Positions 23,540-37,200 of a stretch of 60,000 nt of DNA are shown in pieces. The position numbers were made by a program, and so were the translations under genes. Source of the stretch: Lingula anatina. Taxonomy: Eukaryota; Brachiopoda; Lingulata; Lingulida; Lingulidae. The notes beneath the pieces were generated by a model that saw only the letters and a list, made by a program, of their open reading frames with translations, made no database searches and was not told the origin of the DNA. Location of the stretch: NCBI RefSeq assembly GCF_001039355.2, contig NW_019775860.1, positions 64,001 through 124,000 of the forward strand. The letters run 5' to 3'. How positions within the stretch are numbered: the stretch's first letter is position 1; the number at the start of each line of letters is the position of its first letter.

Positions 23540-26500
23540 ATGAGTACCAAGACTCGTCCTGGTATGGGAGCTGGAAGGTCTACCAGTATCCCTCTGGTGA
23601 CAGAAGAAGCACGGCGTGTGCTGGAGCATATGCTGCAACGCAACCTGCGCACAAGTGCTCCACCAACACCAATGAAACAGAAAATAATTGAAGTTGAAGT
23701 CCGTGAAGAAGAGAGACAGCAGTGGAAAAGGCAAAGTTACTGTTTAGCCTCAGAGGATCAGGTTATTGATGATATTGAAAATGGAACTTACAAATATCGC
23801 CCTCCTGTACGCAAAGCACACACTGTGTCATCTTCAGATTTTAATGCCAACTTAAGGGAAAAGATAAGAAATTCTCGGGGTTCTAGCATTGAGATGGACT
23901 TGGATGTATTAGAAAATGACCACACAAGCATGCAAAGGTTAACAGCAACATCAACACACGAACAGAAAAGCACATCTCCCTCACCAAGGAAAGACACTGA
24001 TTTTGAATCGAGCAGTGAGACATCTGATGCTACTTCTGTTGCCAGCAAAAAGAAAAAGAAAAGTCCCTTTAAACGAGCTACAGAAAGATTACGAGAAACA
24101 TTTCGAAGAAAAAAGAAGGATAATTTCAAAAACAAAGAGCTTTCTAAATCAGCAGAAATTTCACGTGTTGAATTAAATGCCGAGAGAATAGAAAAGAACA
24201 AAGCAAAAAAAGAGAAGAAAAATAAGCCAAAGAAAAGTTCAAGATGGAGCCTGAGAAAACGGGACAGCGTAGACAGCGTGAAGTCAAGTCAAGCTGTAGA
24301 CTTGGGTTCGACCCTGGATAGCTTAAAATCACGCTCCACCTTAAGCTCTTTTGAATTATTAGACAAGGATGACATCTTATCAGAAAAACACACTCACACA
24401 AAAACACATTATCACCAAGAATTGACACCGTCAAGTCAGTCCCAGCTAACCAACAAGTCTGGTAGTTTGAGCAGTGGAGTCATTCTACGCACTGAGAATA
24501 CCCAGCAAGTTACTGATGTCAATGATATGGAACATGGCACCAAGATGCATAAAGAAAAGACTAGCAAAGTGAAAGAAAGTAGTGGAGCCTTTGACAATGT
24601 CTTAAAGCAGATGAAAAAAAGTAGTTCATCACTGAAGAGAAAATTTTCCAAATGTAAGTTTCCAAATCAGTATGAGAGAAAGAAGTAGTTGTCATTATTT
24701 CTTATAGGTCAGGTAATTTTTTTTGGAACCTAGAAATCGTGTTTCCTGTGAAGTGTCTTTTTATTCAAGGTCCCAGTGGGTCAGTCACAGAACAAATTTA
24801 GTACATGGCAGCCTCTTTGGGAACTTTTAGCAGTTGAAAGATAAACACCCTTGCATAGAAAAACCCTTGATGGTGGTTCATGCCTCCGTTTCAGCCCATT
24901 TTTGCACTTGAAACTTGTTTATAGGTATCCCTTTACCGTTTAGTTTTTAATGGCCAGCAACAGAAATATTGTTTTTCACTAAAACTGGTTTAAAATATTG
25001 CAGGGTACTAGTAATTTTGGTTTAGATCCCCAAGCATGAAAGTCAAAATCACATTCTAGACAATGCATTTTAACAAGATGGCAAACAGTTTCCATTGAGA
25101 AAGGTTCCCTTTGATTTCATGCAGTAGATACATAATTGGACCATATCCCTATGGGACCATAAAAAAGTCATAGGAAACACAATTTCTAAATTTATGTATT
25201 GGAGTCATGGGAATGACTACTGGACTCTTATCTAGCCTCTCATTTTAAAAACAGGTGTATATCATGAAATACTTCAGTAAATGGAATACTTGAGTAATCA
25301 GTAAAATAAATAAATAAGGAGTTAATACTGGAAACCAGTTTAATTATTGACTTATTAATACATGATGATGATTTGATTAATCTTTGATAAAGGTTTCATG
25401 AAAAAGGAAAAATGTTTTAATTAAAAATGTTTTTTTACAGCTGAAAAAAGGAAAAAATCAAGTAGTGGCACTACTCCTCAGACTCCGTCCAACAGTGCTG
25501 CTGTTGCTGTATTCCATAACTTACCATACGTGGCATCCAATGTAGAAGTTGATGGAAGTGACAAACGCAAAGTGACCAGGGTGTTTCAGCAAGTGCTTGA
25601 GCGCCAGGACAGTCTAGATGATGTGGACGGACTGACCATGTCTCAGATGGGCATTGATTCCTCTCAGGGGTCAACAATGCCTGTCTCTCCAATGGGCCCT
25701 CCTGCAGATCGCAGTCAACTTCAGCTTCACGGTCTGTCGTGTCACAGGCCCTGTTCTCAGTATGAAAACTGTGAGGTTGAAATTGATTGTGATACTACAG
25801 AGAGAAAAGTCCGCCACCCTGATGGAACAGTGGAGAATATTGTCAGTCACAAATGTCAGCGTCATCATCTTACCTTGCAGAGTAGTGTTGTCGAAGATGG
25901 CTTGGTAACTCCAGGAAGTAAGTATCACCAGAAGTTCATATGCTTTTGCAACCTACTGTTGTCTTAAAGATGTAAGAAATTTTGTTAAGCCTGTCAACCA
26001 AATTCCCCTGTTAATTTTAAGTTTTTATTGTTTAACCCTATGTTTCCTCAGTTGTTTTGACAGCAAAGTATTGTTCAGCTGACTGTTACATACGGTAATA
26101 ACAATCTCTGCCTTTTCTTTTGCACTTACTACTTATTTAACATCAAGAAGGTATAAAAGATCTGTAAGCTCCTTACACCTCTTTTTCTGGCCTGGTATTA
26201 GTTGATTAAGGCTGTGTTTCAAGGTAACCCTCATGAGAAATACCTATGATCTGTAAAACTTTGGTTGGAAATGAGATGTTATGATAATCCCTTTTAATGA
26301 GTGCTTAGGTGAATCACTGTAAAAACAAAGGAATGATCATAATAGGAAGTCATAAGGTGAAACCCCATACCCAGAGCATGTAGTCCTAAAATTTAGAATC
26401 AGCAGATGTTCACTGAAAGCATTAATCAGTTTTCAGACACGGCCTTGTTGTCTTTCTCAATTAATAATATCTGCAACACTTCACTTCCTGATTGTTTCCC

Positions 26501-29500
26501 TCTCCTGCCAACCAAACAGGTGCTTTCCAGAGAGACCAGCTCCTTTTCTTATGTTAAGCACTGCTAATGTGAGGCATGACCCCATTCTTGGCAATATGCA
26601 ATGGCCAAGTACATGGTTCAGAAACCCAGTCCAATCTGAGAGGAATTGTTATTAATGATTGACCTGAACTTAATTAATTGCTGTGCATGGAGGGCATTTA
26701 GTTCAGTTTCCAAAGATATTTTCCCAAATAATATTTGTGTTATTTGCACAGTATCAAGCAATTATAGAATGAACATGTGAATTATATCAATATTGAGAGA
26801 GGTTTAGAAGGAAAGAATGGATATTTCATAACCTTACGATTAAATGAACAGTAAAAAAACACTCCAAATTTAAATCACAAAAATATCCATCATTTTGCTT
26901 TATTACAAGTTAACAGGATATTTTATGTATTCCACTATCAAAAAAAAAAATACTGAGATATTTTTATCATATGGTATCAATGTTAAGTCAGCGTTTTATG
27001 TCATTCTCATTCATCTTAATTTGAGCTCCTCCGTAGGTTGCCTTCACTTGAAATCCCAGGAATTATATGTTATAGAACAGGACTGTACAGTACATGAATA
27101 ATGAATCATCACACCCAATCACTCTTGCAGGTACTTACAGGTGTACATGGGGTGATGTATTGTCTTAAGGTGAAGTGTCAAAAACACATGCTGGTTAGGT
27201 TGCAGGCACACCTGTTACTAGAGGCCCTGTATTTTTTGAGCCTGTGCTTTTGTTAGCATTTATCTGGATGTCTCTTGTTAAGGCAAGTGACATTTTTGAA
27301 AAAAGGTTGATGATATGAATTGTATTTTTAACTCTTTAAAGTAAGACATAAGAGAACTGCATATGCAGCAAGCAAAATGATGGTATATGTATTAAAGAAG
27401 AAACAAACAACAAAACGAAAAACAAACAAACAAATTTTTTACCAGTGTTTGAAAATATCTATTTGTTAGAGACTTAAAAAAGCAGAACCAATGTGACATG
27501 TCCAATGAAAGGGGTTTCACTGATTTCACCATGGTTGTCTATGAAAATAAGTAACAATATGTTCATGGGAATAAGACTTACAGTATAGGTTCAAGGGAGG
27601 AAGATTTATGTCCATGCATATTGGTTTCACTTATGGGTAACTAATGGGGGAAATTAGTACCCCCACGTAGGTATCTTAAGTATGGGTGTCTATCATTTTG
27701 AGCATCCCTGGGAAATAAATGCGAGTCCTTAGCATACCCCATAGTCTTGTAGTCTGTTTAAGTTACCAAGTGATAACTGAAAATGTAGAAAGCAGCTCAT
27801 AGTGCCTGCAGTTTTTCCACATATTGAGGGCTCTAGTATTTAAAAAAAATAATGCATTACGGAGACTTTTCTTTTAAACTAGTATTTGGAATTGAGTAAA
27901 ACTAAACGTCTTGGAATCTCCAACCACTTCCTTTGGTGTGGTTGATGAACTCTAGGTAATGTAATTAACCCATAACCCTACTTCTTGGTAGATATTCAGG
28001 GAATACAAATTCCTCAGTTCCTGTTCGGCATATTCCTATTGAAAACAATGTTTGGGGCTATGGACTAGAATTTATGTACCTATTGCTATTCTTATAACCA
28101 CTGGAGACTAGATATTTCTCTTTTGTTGGCAAACAAAGTGGCGATTTAGATTCAAATCCCCTGATCTAATTATTAAAGAAGACTTTCGATTATTACATTA
28201 AATACGTATATATCTTCCCGTCAGTATCGTTATTGTTGGGGATCGGGTTCACAGACAACCACAATGTGTCAGTCTCGATACATCCCAAGCACCAAGTGCT
28301 TCTGAGCGCCTAGTGCGGATAACTGTCTTTCAAAGAAATATATGAGTAAACAAACTTACTGTCTGTGGAAGTTTGGTGATGTCAGCCGTCCCTACCTCTG
28401 ACCTGTAAAGTGGCACATCGCCTGGTGTATATATATATGCCAGCGATGGAGGGAAGCTACTTTAGTCTTATAAAGGAGATAGAAAACAAAACATCACTTA
28501 ATTATAATTGTATCATCAGAGAGGAATACATTTTATCTGTAGTATTAACAGAAGGCATAGAGGGTATATTCTATTTCAAACCATTACAATGGCAAGGGAT
28601 TATCTCACAGTTCAAGGTATTTGAGGATTTTTAAAATAATATCTATTTTATAAAGATTATACCCAGATATTTAACTGGTAGGATATTTCATTGTTGAGGG
28701 AAAACCAGTGGTTGATTTTCAAATCCATTTTATTTTCAGTTTCTGATGATGGAACTGCTCACCATGACCGAACGCATGAGCAGAAAGAAGAAATGTATGA
28801 AAAAATTGCACAAAAGCTTGCAGCCATTGCAGACAGCTTTGTGGAATCAGAAAGTACTCAGTCTGATAAAGAGTCTCCAAGGGATAGAGTGGATTCAGGT
28901 GAGTTATTGAAGATATTGCAACAGAATTTTTGTAAGACGTGTACAAAAAATTTGTATGAGAGAAATTCACTGGTAAATTTTTATTTCTTTTGTGAAAAAT
29001 AAACACCTGGCATGACTTTGAATTAGTAAAAAAAAAAGATTTAGAACATATTGAAAATTAACATGTTTAAAAAAGAATTATGCTACTTATTACTAAGTAT
29101 CCAGTAAATGTGGCATTTTCATTGAAAGCACTATATAAATGTATGTTATTATTTTTAAAAGGATTTGGTGGATCTGGTGAAGGTGCTACAGCTGCTGCTC
29201 CCCACAGCCATGAACCATCCTCACTGGAACTTCACCTGGGCCAGTGCTTAAAGTGTCATGGAGACAGAATCAATGCTCAAGTAAGTTATGCTATTAATGT
29301 CAACAAAACCAATCAGATGTCCTGAAAACAAGTGCTGTCAACAAGTAAAATTTTAATAAGAAAATTGCAGTTTGTTTATATGACAAAACTGGAACTTCTA
29401 AGAAAATTACCAGTAATAATGTGCTGTAATGCAGTACATGACTCTGAACAGGTAGCAGTTTCAGAAGTCATTATGGAGGAAGACAAGAAAGTGACTCACA

Positions 29501-30199
29501 GTGTCACTGAGTGCAAACATTAAATTAATAAACTGTGTCCAAAAAGAATGATAGAGTGTCACTGTTTCTGTAAAATTAAAGTCATACTACCCAGTAGCAC
29601 ATAATGGATAATGAAATGACTTTTCTTATTTTTTCAGATGTCTTATGCCACTACACAGGCCTTCTCTTCCACTGTAGCAGCAATAATCCATCATGCTTCC
29701 TATAATTCATTCAAACAGACTCTGACAGGGTACATAGGTTCTAAGCCAGAGGTTCAGCAAATTGCTCTTCTGTTTCAAATCACAAAAGCTGCAGTGAATG
29801 CTGTTGGAGCTGGTGGAGCAATGGCTCTTCAGATTAAGGAGATGTCTTTGGCATACTTTACGGACAAATTTGCAGGTTGGCTTGTGGACAAAGGAGGATG
29901 GGTAGGTATTTTTTTATGAGGAATTGAAGTAGGATCAGAAGCATTTGGTTGTATCCTGGATGATTTTTAAAAATGAATAAGTACTATGCTTTGTCAGTAA
30001 CTTGTTTCATTGCTACATCAATTGATTGAAAAAGAGAATATGTGCCTATGTCATAGCATCGAGGAAATGAAACAAAGGATGAAGGAATAATGAAAAATGA
30101 ATAAATAATTAGATGGAATTATAACATCATTTACTGACTGGTGTACATTATGTTTTTCAGGACTCTGTAATGGAAGAAACAGATTCAGAGTTAGACTGA
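23540..30199 (+). CDS. BCL2L14: Bcl-2-family protein resembling BCL2L14 (Bcl-G)
   Basis: Six coding exons join in phase: 23540-24653, 25441-25917, 28740-28898, 29162-29280, 29638-29901, 30161-30199, giving 723 residues (human BCL2L14 has 327). The ATG lies eight bases after an acceptor. The C-terminal third resembles a Bcl-2 fold: KEEMYEKIAQKLAAIADSF, then TTQAFSSTVAAIIHHASYNSF, a Gly/Ala-rich helix, and a BH2-type motif FAGWLVDKGGWDSVMEE ending SELD, comparable to HGGWEKIL...EEVD at the end of human Bcl-G. There is no C-terminal membrane anchor, also as in Bcl-G. The long N-terminal part is basic and Ser-rich (KKKKSPFKRATERLRETF) and probably disordered; residues about 450-500 contain several Cys and His. 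No clear BH1 NWGR was seen. It converges on BCL2L13. A role in apoptosis is inferred from the family. The symbol marks the closest relative, not proven orthology. Confidence 0.75.
24654..25440 (+). other. Intron of the BCL2L14-like gene
   Basis: No element recognised. Confidence 0.6.
25918..28739 (+). other. Long intron of the BCL2L14-like gene
   Basis: About 2.8 kb. It is non-coding except for a possible alternative first exon near 28440-28580 that opens with ATGGAGGGAAGC shortly after a TATATATATA stretch. Nothing else was recognised. Confidence 0.5.
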
Positions 30200-30405
30200 G
30201 CAAAGGAGATGCTTTTTATGGTTCCTTAGTCAAAGCCTGAGTCAAGGCAGACCACAGATTGTTGAAGGCCTAGTTGTCCCAATAAGCCTGATGAAGAGCA
30301 TTATACGTGATATCAGTCAGTATTAGGAAAGATGTAAAAGGAGTTTTTTATGAAAGGCAAACTGAAAGTAAAGTACTGAAAAGAGCTCTTCAAGTTAAAC
30401 AAGAG

Positions 30406-30406
30406 N
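30406..30406. other. Single-N assembly junction, left
   Basis: An isolated N. The 25 bases before it (30381-30405) recur exactly at 34280-34304, straight after the second N. Bases after it repeat the same AGAGCTCTTCAAG block. Confidence 0.95.
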
Positions 30407-33400
30407 TAGAGCTCTTCAAGTTAAACAAGGGTTATCACAGGTGATTACAGTCATCGCAGATGAAAAGTTCTGTGGAGTTGAAGTTGAACAACGATAAGAA
30501 TTGCACACATGATTGAGGTGGTCCAAAGCTGGACAACCCAAAAAACAAAGGCAATTTGTTGTCATTTCTAGTAAATGACTTTGAAGCACAAAAATTACTC
30601 ACTGATTACTAAATAATAGCCCAGTACATCAGAGAGATTATGGTCTTTATGGACAGACACTATGTGTCTGGATATTTATTTTGATCTATATATATCTGAA
30701 AAGACGAAGTATTTTACATTGATTGTGTTAAAAAGTTTTAATTTTTATTTACTAATGTTAATTTTATTGTTAAATTTTTCTCAGGTTGTAACTAATGTCC
30801 TTTAATTTATATTTGACTGATTTAAGTGAGGGTGAATTACTTGCATTACTAAAAAAGGTAATGGCTAATTTTAAACCATTGGTTTGATGAGATGAAAAGG
30901 GCAAGTTATAGAAAGAGATTAAGCATAATATTGCTAAGATTTAATAAGCTTGTGATTTAGAAATGTTACAAGTATAGTGTTTTGTCTTGTGTGTGTTGAA
31001 TTATATGATGTAAATATTTCAGTGTCTCAAGATTGTGGTTATTGGCTATGAAGTTTTTAAAACATTGCCATATAAACATTTTGTTTCCAATTCTTAGACT
31101 GGCTTTTTCAAAAGTGAATTTGTTGCTTCTCAGAAGAAATATTTATTGTTCATTTTCCATACCTTTGAAAGCCATCATCAAAATGGCACAAAATCTATGC
31201 ATCTGTAGTATCACTTTCCTTAGGATATCTTCCATTGTCAAATTAAGTAACTTACAAGTCTATAAAACCTTTGAAGTGCACTTGGAAACCTGTCCAGAAA
31301 CCTGCCAGCATCCTTATTATCAGAGTGGCGACTCTCCTCTACCCAGTATACATGTAAACCTTTTCTGGTTTAGAGGAGGGTTCAATTCTGAGTTTGGATG
31401 CTGGAAACCAGTTCTGTGTTGGTTGTGATACAATCTTTATAAGCAATACAATTTTGTAATAATGACATATTTGTTTAATAAAATGAAGTGAAATGAGTAA
31501 TGTTATTCAGGTTTTTGATAATGTCCCAGTTACACTTTTCTAGACCTCTTGTTGGTCAGTCAAATTCAATTTTTATTGTATCCTCCATCTTATTTCTTCT
31601 CGTATCAATGAAAATACAACCACAGGTACTGGAGATTTTTGATAAGCCATGTTGAAGCAAAACATCCAATTTTTACCTCTCTTTGTAATTAAAATGATTA
31701 AAATCCTGTAATTATGTGAATTAATTGTTGAGAATTTATGCATCTGGCAATCATCAATCTAAATTAATCCTGAGCTTCCTGACCCAGCTTATTTGTATAT
31801 GTTGTAAATTTTAAAACTGGTCACATTCTCCATACAATACGGGTTTTAGACACAATGCTCTTTAATCATTGCCGATTATTTTGATTTCATTAAAAAATGT
31901 TAAGTCGCAGGATGGAGTAAGTGATTCCTTGAATGGACAATTTTATGAATTCAATTCACTTCTTAAAGTGGATTTTTAAGTAAACATTAAACCCTAGCTT
32001 TACAGTCTTTCTCCTTGACATAGTTAACTGCTGTTGGATGGGATGAGAAGCAATCAGTTCTGTAAATGAAAATTCATTTTACTTTTATCCATGAATTTTA
32101 TTACATGTATACAATTTTCTTTTTTATGACACAATCACAAATACAGTCATTTAAACTAAAGTTGATGCTTCAAATTTGGCAAATGTGCCAATCGATTATT
32201 TCATGTGAACACTTTTAAGGCCTTTTATATTAAAATATGATTTTTATCAAATTCATACCTATATACGTGTATACTGTATGTAATGTTATTAAGATCTTAT
32301 CGATAAAAAAGTAACATAACAACCATTACATGCAAAACACATATAATTGTTGCACAACCAGAGAGTATTTTGCATGTGATTAAAATATTAAAAACTCCTA
32401 CTGCTGAAATATCAAATACACTTATTAACATTTATAATGTATTGAAAATAATAAATTGTTAAACTTCTTTTATGGAATGTTTTGATGACCATATGAGAAA
32501 CACTATATATAACTGATATAGTTGAAAAAAAAAATGCTGCCAGTCCTATAGTAATGCCTTATAATGTCCATTAAAATACTTTATGAAAGGTGATAATCTG
32601 CCTATTTAAATTTTCTTAGTCTTAATTGTTGGAAAAGCTTTGATATAATTTTATACTGTGTTAAAATTTTCATATCATTCAGCGTTTTCGTAAAAGCAAG
32701 ATACAGACTCCAAGAGTCAGTACAGCAATTGCTGCTGCACCCGCTGAATAAATAGCCATGGTAGTATAGTAACTAAACCTATCTGAGTCAAAATCACTAG
32801 TGCCATCTTCATCCTCATTTGCAAATACCGATTCATCAGACCTTTCTCTCGAAAACGATCTTTCCCTTTTCCTCAAGACAAACTGTTCAACAGGGGTTTT
32901 CTCTGATTCAGCAGTTGATTCATCAGCTCGAGGTTCTCCTCCACTGTCAGGTGCATCAGGCTGATCCTTTGCAGTAGCCTCTGGGACTACAGTATCATCT
33001 TCCTGAACAGGTGGCAGCTGTACTTCTAATGGAGACAGGGCACCGGGGAGACTGATGTCGGAAGAACTGAAGAGGGGGTTGGTGTCAATGTGATCTGGAT
33101 CAACATTCGCAACTGCGTCCTTCAAAGAAAATAATATTCAAAATGACTTTTGTCTCATCAAATCTTAATTCCCTTTTTCCTTTAAAATGAATACATTGCA
33201 ATAGTATCAGTTAGAATATATAGTTGGTGTCTTTTTTTATAACTTCATGAGTCATCTGGTATTTGTGGGTTTAGCTAAAACCAAGATGAGATGTATATTT
33301 TAACCAGATGTTTTTCCTGTAGGACATCACATGGAGTATATAAACAGACCATTGAAGTATTTCATAAACACTCACCCATCCTCCGTTTTGCAGAATAAAG

Positions 33401-34278
33401 TCTGCAGTCCTGTCAGCTATCAGTTTCGTAGCATATTCTGTCAGCCTGCCAATGCCTGAGGTACCAGTTTTTGTCAAGCCCACTGCTGCCAGTTTGGTGA
33501 AGCGCAATAAAAGGGCCACCTACAAACAACACAAGGGTAATTGTCTTAGAGATACATTTTGCCCCACTTTATCATAGTGCAATTGAATTCACTGATAGTG
33601 TAGTTCCACTCCAGCAAGTGTCCTGACAGTCCCAGCTGCTGCAATTGGCCTTGTCTTGTTTTTTAAATATTGCTTTGGAAATACTTGTCAAAATATTTTT
33701 TTGTGTTGCACTTTGCCTATATGTACATCAATTTTTTTAAAAAAATCTCAAACATGCCTAAACTGAACAAAAAATTAATATAATATGGCTTTAAATACTT
33801 AAATTCTATTTGCTATTATATTCCATAATTCCCCTTTACCTGTGTAGTTCCTGGCATTTGCTGCCCCATCACATGTGATGCCGTGTTCTGAAATATGTCA
33901 TAAGTCAGGGTTTCAGATGGATAGGTGAGTATGGTATCTATGGCTTCCTGCAGTCTGCGGTTTAACTCTGGATCTTGGCAAATCTGGTCTCCTAAAAGTG
34001 CTAAACGTTTGGCCACTGCAGTCTGTGGAGTCATTGGAGTTTCACAGCATGTACCTGTTGGTGATATTACACGATGGCCACTTCCTGAAGTATGAAATAA
34101 TTTATATCATACCAATGAAAATGCTAAAAATTCCAGGTTATTTTTTACAAATAACTATAAATCATTATTTCACAAATAGAAATTGAAGTTAGTACATTTG
34201 TTATACTATTTCCATTAAGTGCAAAATACTGCCATACAAGGGCTAAGAAAAGAAATATTTTTACTTGAAAAAAAAAAT
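30407..34278. repeat. 3.87 kb near-duplicate block, probable alternative haplotype
   Basis: Aligns end to end with 34280-38410 with scattered substitutions and a few short indels, plus one 261-base insertion in the second copy. The size agrees: 3872 bases here against about 4131 less 261. Single N bases bound it on both sides. It contains part of the BCL2L14-like 3' flank and exons 2-4 of BCL2L13, but not BCL2L13 exon 1. Confidence 0.9.
32679..34084 (-). pseudogene. BCL2L13: BCL2L13, second copy lacking exon 1 (probable haplotype duplicate)
   Basis: Three exons equivalent to exons 2-4 of the complete gene: 34084-33840, 33519-33376, 33119-32679. Lengths (245, 144, 441) match the other copy exactly and all frames are open. 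Residue changes are few (for example Gly to Arg in the GGEPRADES segment); the final LLLRKR is kept through different codons. There is no first exon because the block stops at the N at 34279. It is not a decayed gene: the best reading is the other allele placed in tandem by the assembler. If the tandem order were real, it would be a 5'-truncated duplicate. Confidence 0.85.
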
Positions 34279-34279
34279 N
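34279..34279. other. Single-N assembly junction, right
   Basis: An isolated N between the end of the first copy (TTACTTGAAAAAAAAAAT) and a restart at the beginning of the duplicated block. Confidence 0.95.
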
Positions 34280-37200
34280 AAGAGCTCTTCAAGTTAAACA
34301 AGAGTTATCACAGGTGATTACAGTCATCGCAGATGAAAAGTTCTGTGGAGTTGAAGTTGAACAACGATAAGAATTGCACACATGATTGAGGTGGTCCAAA
34401 GCTGGACAACCCGAAAAACAAAGGCAATTTGTTGTCATTTCTAGTAAATGACTTTGAAGCACAAAAATTACTCACTGATTACTAAATAACAGCCCAGTAC
34501 ATCAGAGAGATTATGGTCTTTATGGACAGACACTATGTGTCTGGATATTTATTTTGATCTATATATATCTGAAAAGACGAAGTATTTTACATTGATTGTG
34601 TTAAAAAGTTTTAATTTTTATTTACTAATGTTAATTTTATTGTTAAATTTTTCTCAGGTGTAACTTATGTCCTTTAATTTATATTTGACTGATTTAAGTG
34701 AGGGTGAATTACTTGCATTACTAAAAAAGGTAATGGCTAATTTTAAACCATTGGTTTGATGAGATGAAAAGGGCAAGTTATAGAAAGAGATTAAGCATAA
34801 TATTGCTAAGATGTAATAAGCTTGTGATTTAGAAATGTTACAAGTATAGTGTTTTGTCTCGTGTGTGTTGAATTATATGATGTAAATATTTCAGTGTCTC
34901 AAGATTGTGGTTATTGGCTATGAAGTTTTTAAAACATTGCCATATTAACATTTTGTTTCCAATTCTTAGACTGGCTTTTTCAAAAGTGAATTTGTTGCTT
35001 CTCAGAAGAAATATTTATTGTTCGTTTTCCATACCTTTGAAAGCCATCATCACAATGGCACAAAACCTATGCATCTGTAGTATCACTTTCCTTAGGATAT
35101 CTTCCATTGTCAAATTAAGTAACTTACAAGTCTATAAAACCTTTGAAGTGCACTTGGAAACCTGTCCAGAATCCTGCCAGCATCCTTATTATCAGAGTGG
35201 TGACTCTCCTCTACCCAGTATACATGTAAACCTTTTCTGGTTTAGAGGAGGGTTCAATTCTGAGTTTGGATGCTGGAAACCAGTTCTGTGTTGGTTGTGA
35301 TACAATCTTTATAAGCAATACAATTTTGTAATAATGACATATTTGTTTAATAAAATGAAGTGAAATGAGTAATGTTATTCAGGTTTTTGATAATGTCCCA
35401 GTTACACTTTTCTAGACCTCTTGTTGGTCAGTCAAATTCAATTTTTATTGTATCCTCCATCTTATTTCCTCTCGTATCAATGAAAATACAACCACAGGTA
35501 CTGGAGATTTTTGATAAGCCATGTTGAAGCAAAACATCCAATTTTTACCTCTCTTTGTAATTAAAATGATTAAAATCCTGTAATTATGTGAATTAATTGT
35601 TGAGAATTTATGCATCTGGCAATCATCAATCTAAATTAATCCTGAGCTTCCTGACCCAGCTTATTTGTATATGTTGTAAATTTTAAAACTGGTCACATTC
35701 TCCATACAATACGGGTTTTAGACACAATGCTCTTTAATCATTGCCGATTATTTTGATTTCATTAAAAAATGTTAAGTCGCAGGATGGAGTAAGTGATTCC
35801 TTGAATGGACAATTTTACGAATTCAATTCACTTCTTAAAGTGGATTTTTAAGTAAACATTAAACCCTAGCTTTACAGTCTTTCTCCTTGACATAGTTAAC
35901 TGCTGTTGGATGGGATGAGAAGCAATCAGTTCTGTAAATGAAAATTCATTTTACTTTTATCCATGAATTTTATTACATGTATACAATTTTCTTTTTTATG
36001 ACACAATCACAAATACAGTCATTTAAACTAAAGTTGATGCTTCAAATTTGGCAAATGTGCCAATCGATTATTTCATGTGAACACTTTTAAGGCCTTTCAT
36101 ATTAAAATATGATTTTTATCAAATTCATACCTATATACATGTATACTGTATGTAATGTTATTAAGATCTTATCAATAAAAAAGTTACATAACAACCATTA
36201 CATGCAAAACACATAATTGTTGCACAACCAGAGAGTATTTTGCATGTGATTAAAATATTAAAAAGTCCTACTGCTGAAATATCAAATACGCTTATCAACA
36301 TTTATAATGTATTGAAAATAATAAATTGTTAAACTTCTTTTATGGAATGTTTTGATGACCATATGAGAAACACTATATATAACTGATATAGTTGAAAAAA
36401 AAAATGCTGCCAGTCCTATAGTAATGCCTTATGATGTCCATTAAAATGCTTTATAAAAGGTGATAATCTGCCTATTTTAATTTTCTTAGTCTTAATTGTT
36501 GGAAAAGCTTTGATATAATTTTATGCTGTGTTAAAATTTTCATTTCATTCAGCGTTTTCGAAGCAGCAAGATACAGACTCCAAGAGTCAGTACAGCAATT
36601 GCTGCTGCACCCGCTGAATAAATAGCCATCGTAGTATAGTAACTAAACCTATCTGAGTCAAAATCACTAGTGCCATCTTCATCCTCATTTGCAAATACCG
36701 ATTCATCAGACCTTTCTCTCGAAAACGATCTTTCCCTTTTCCTCAAGACAAACTGTTCAACAGGGGTTTTCTCTGATTCAGCAGTTGATTCATCAGCTCG
36801 AGGTTCTCTTCCACTGTCAGGTGCATCAGGCTGATCCTTTGCAGTAGCCTCTGGGACTACAGTATCATCTTCCTGAACAGGTGGCAGCTGTACTTCTAAT
36901 GGAGACAGGGCACCGGGGAGACTGATGTCGGAAGAACTGAAGAGGGGGTTGGTGTCAATGTGATCTGGATCAACATTCGCAACTGCGTCCTTCAAAGAAA
37001 ATAATATTCAAAATGACTTTTGTCTCATCAAATCTTAATTCCCTTTTTCCTTTAAAATGAATAAATTGCAATAGTATCAATTAGAATATATAGTTGGTGT
37101 CTTTTTTTATAACTTCATGAGTCACCCGGTATTTGTGTGTTTAGCTAAAACCAAGATGAGATGTATATTTTAACCAGATGTTTTTCCCGTAGGACATCAC

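Noticed and set aside
31033-35300. 131-residue + strand open frames at 31033-31428 and 34905-35300
   Set aside because: They lie in the 3' flank between convergent genes, look low-complexity and hydrophobic without domain features, and recur only because the block is duplicated in the assembly.
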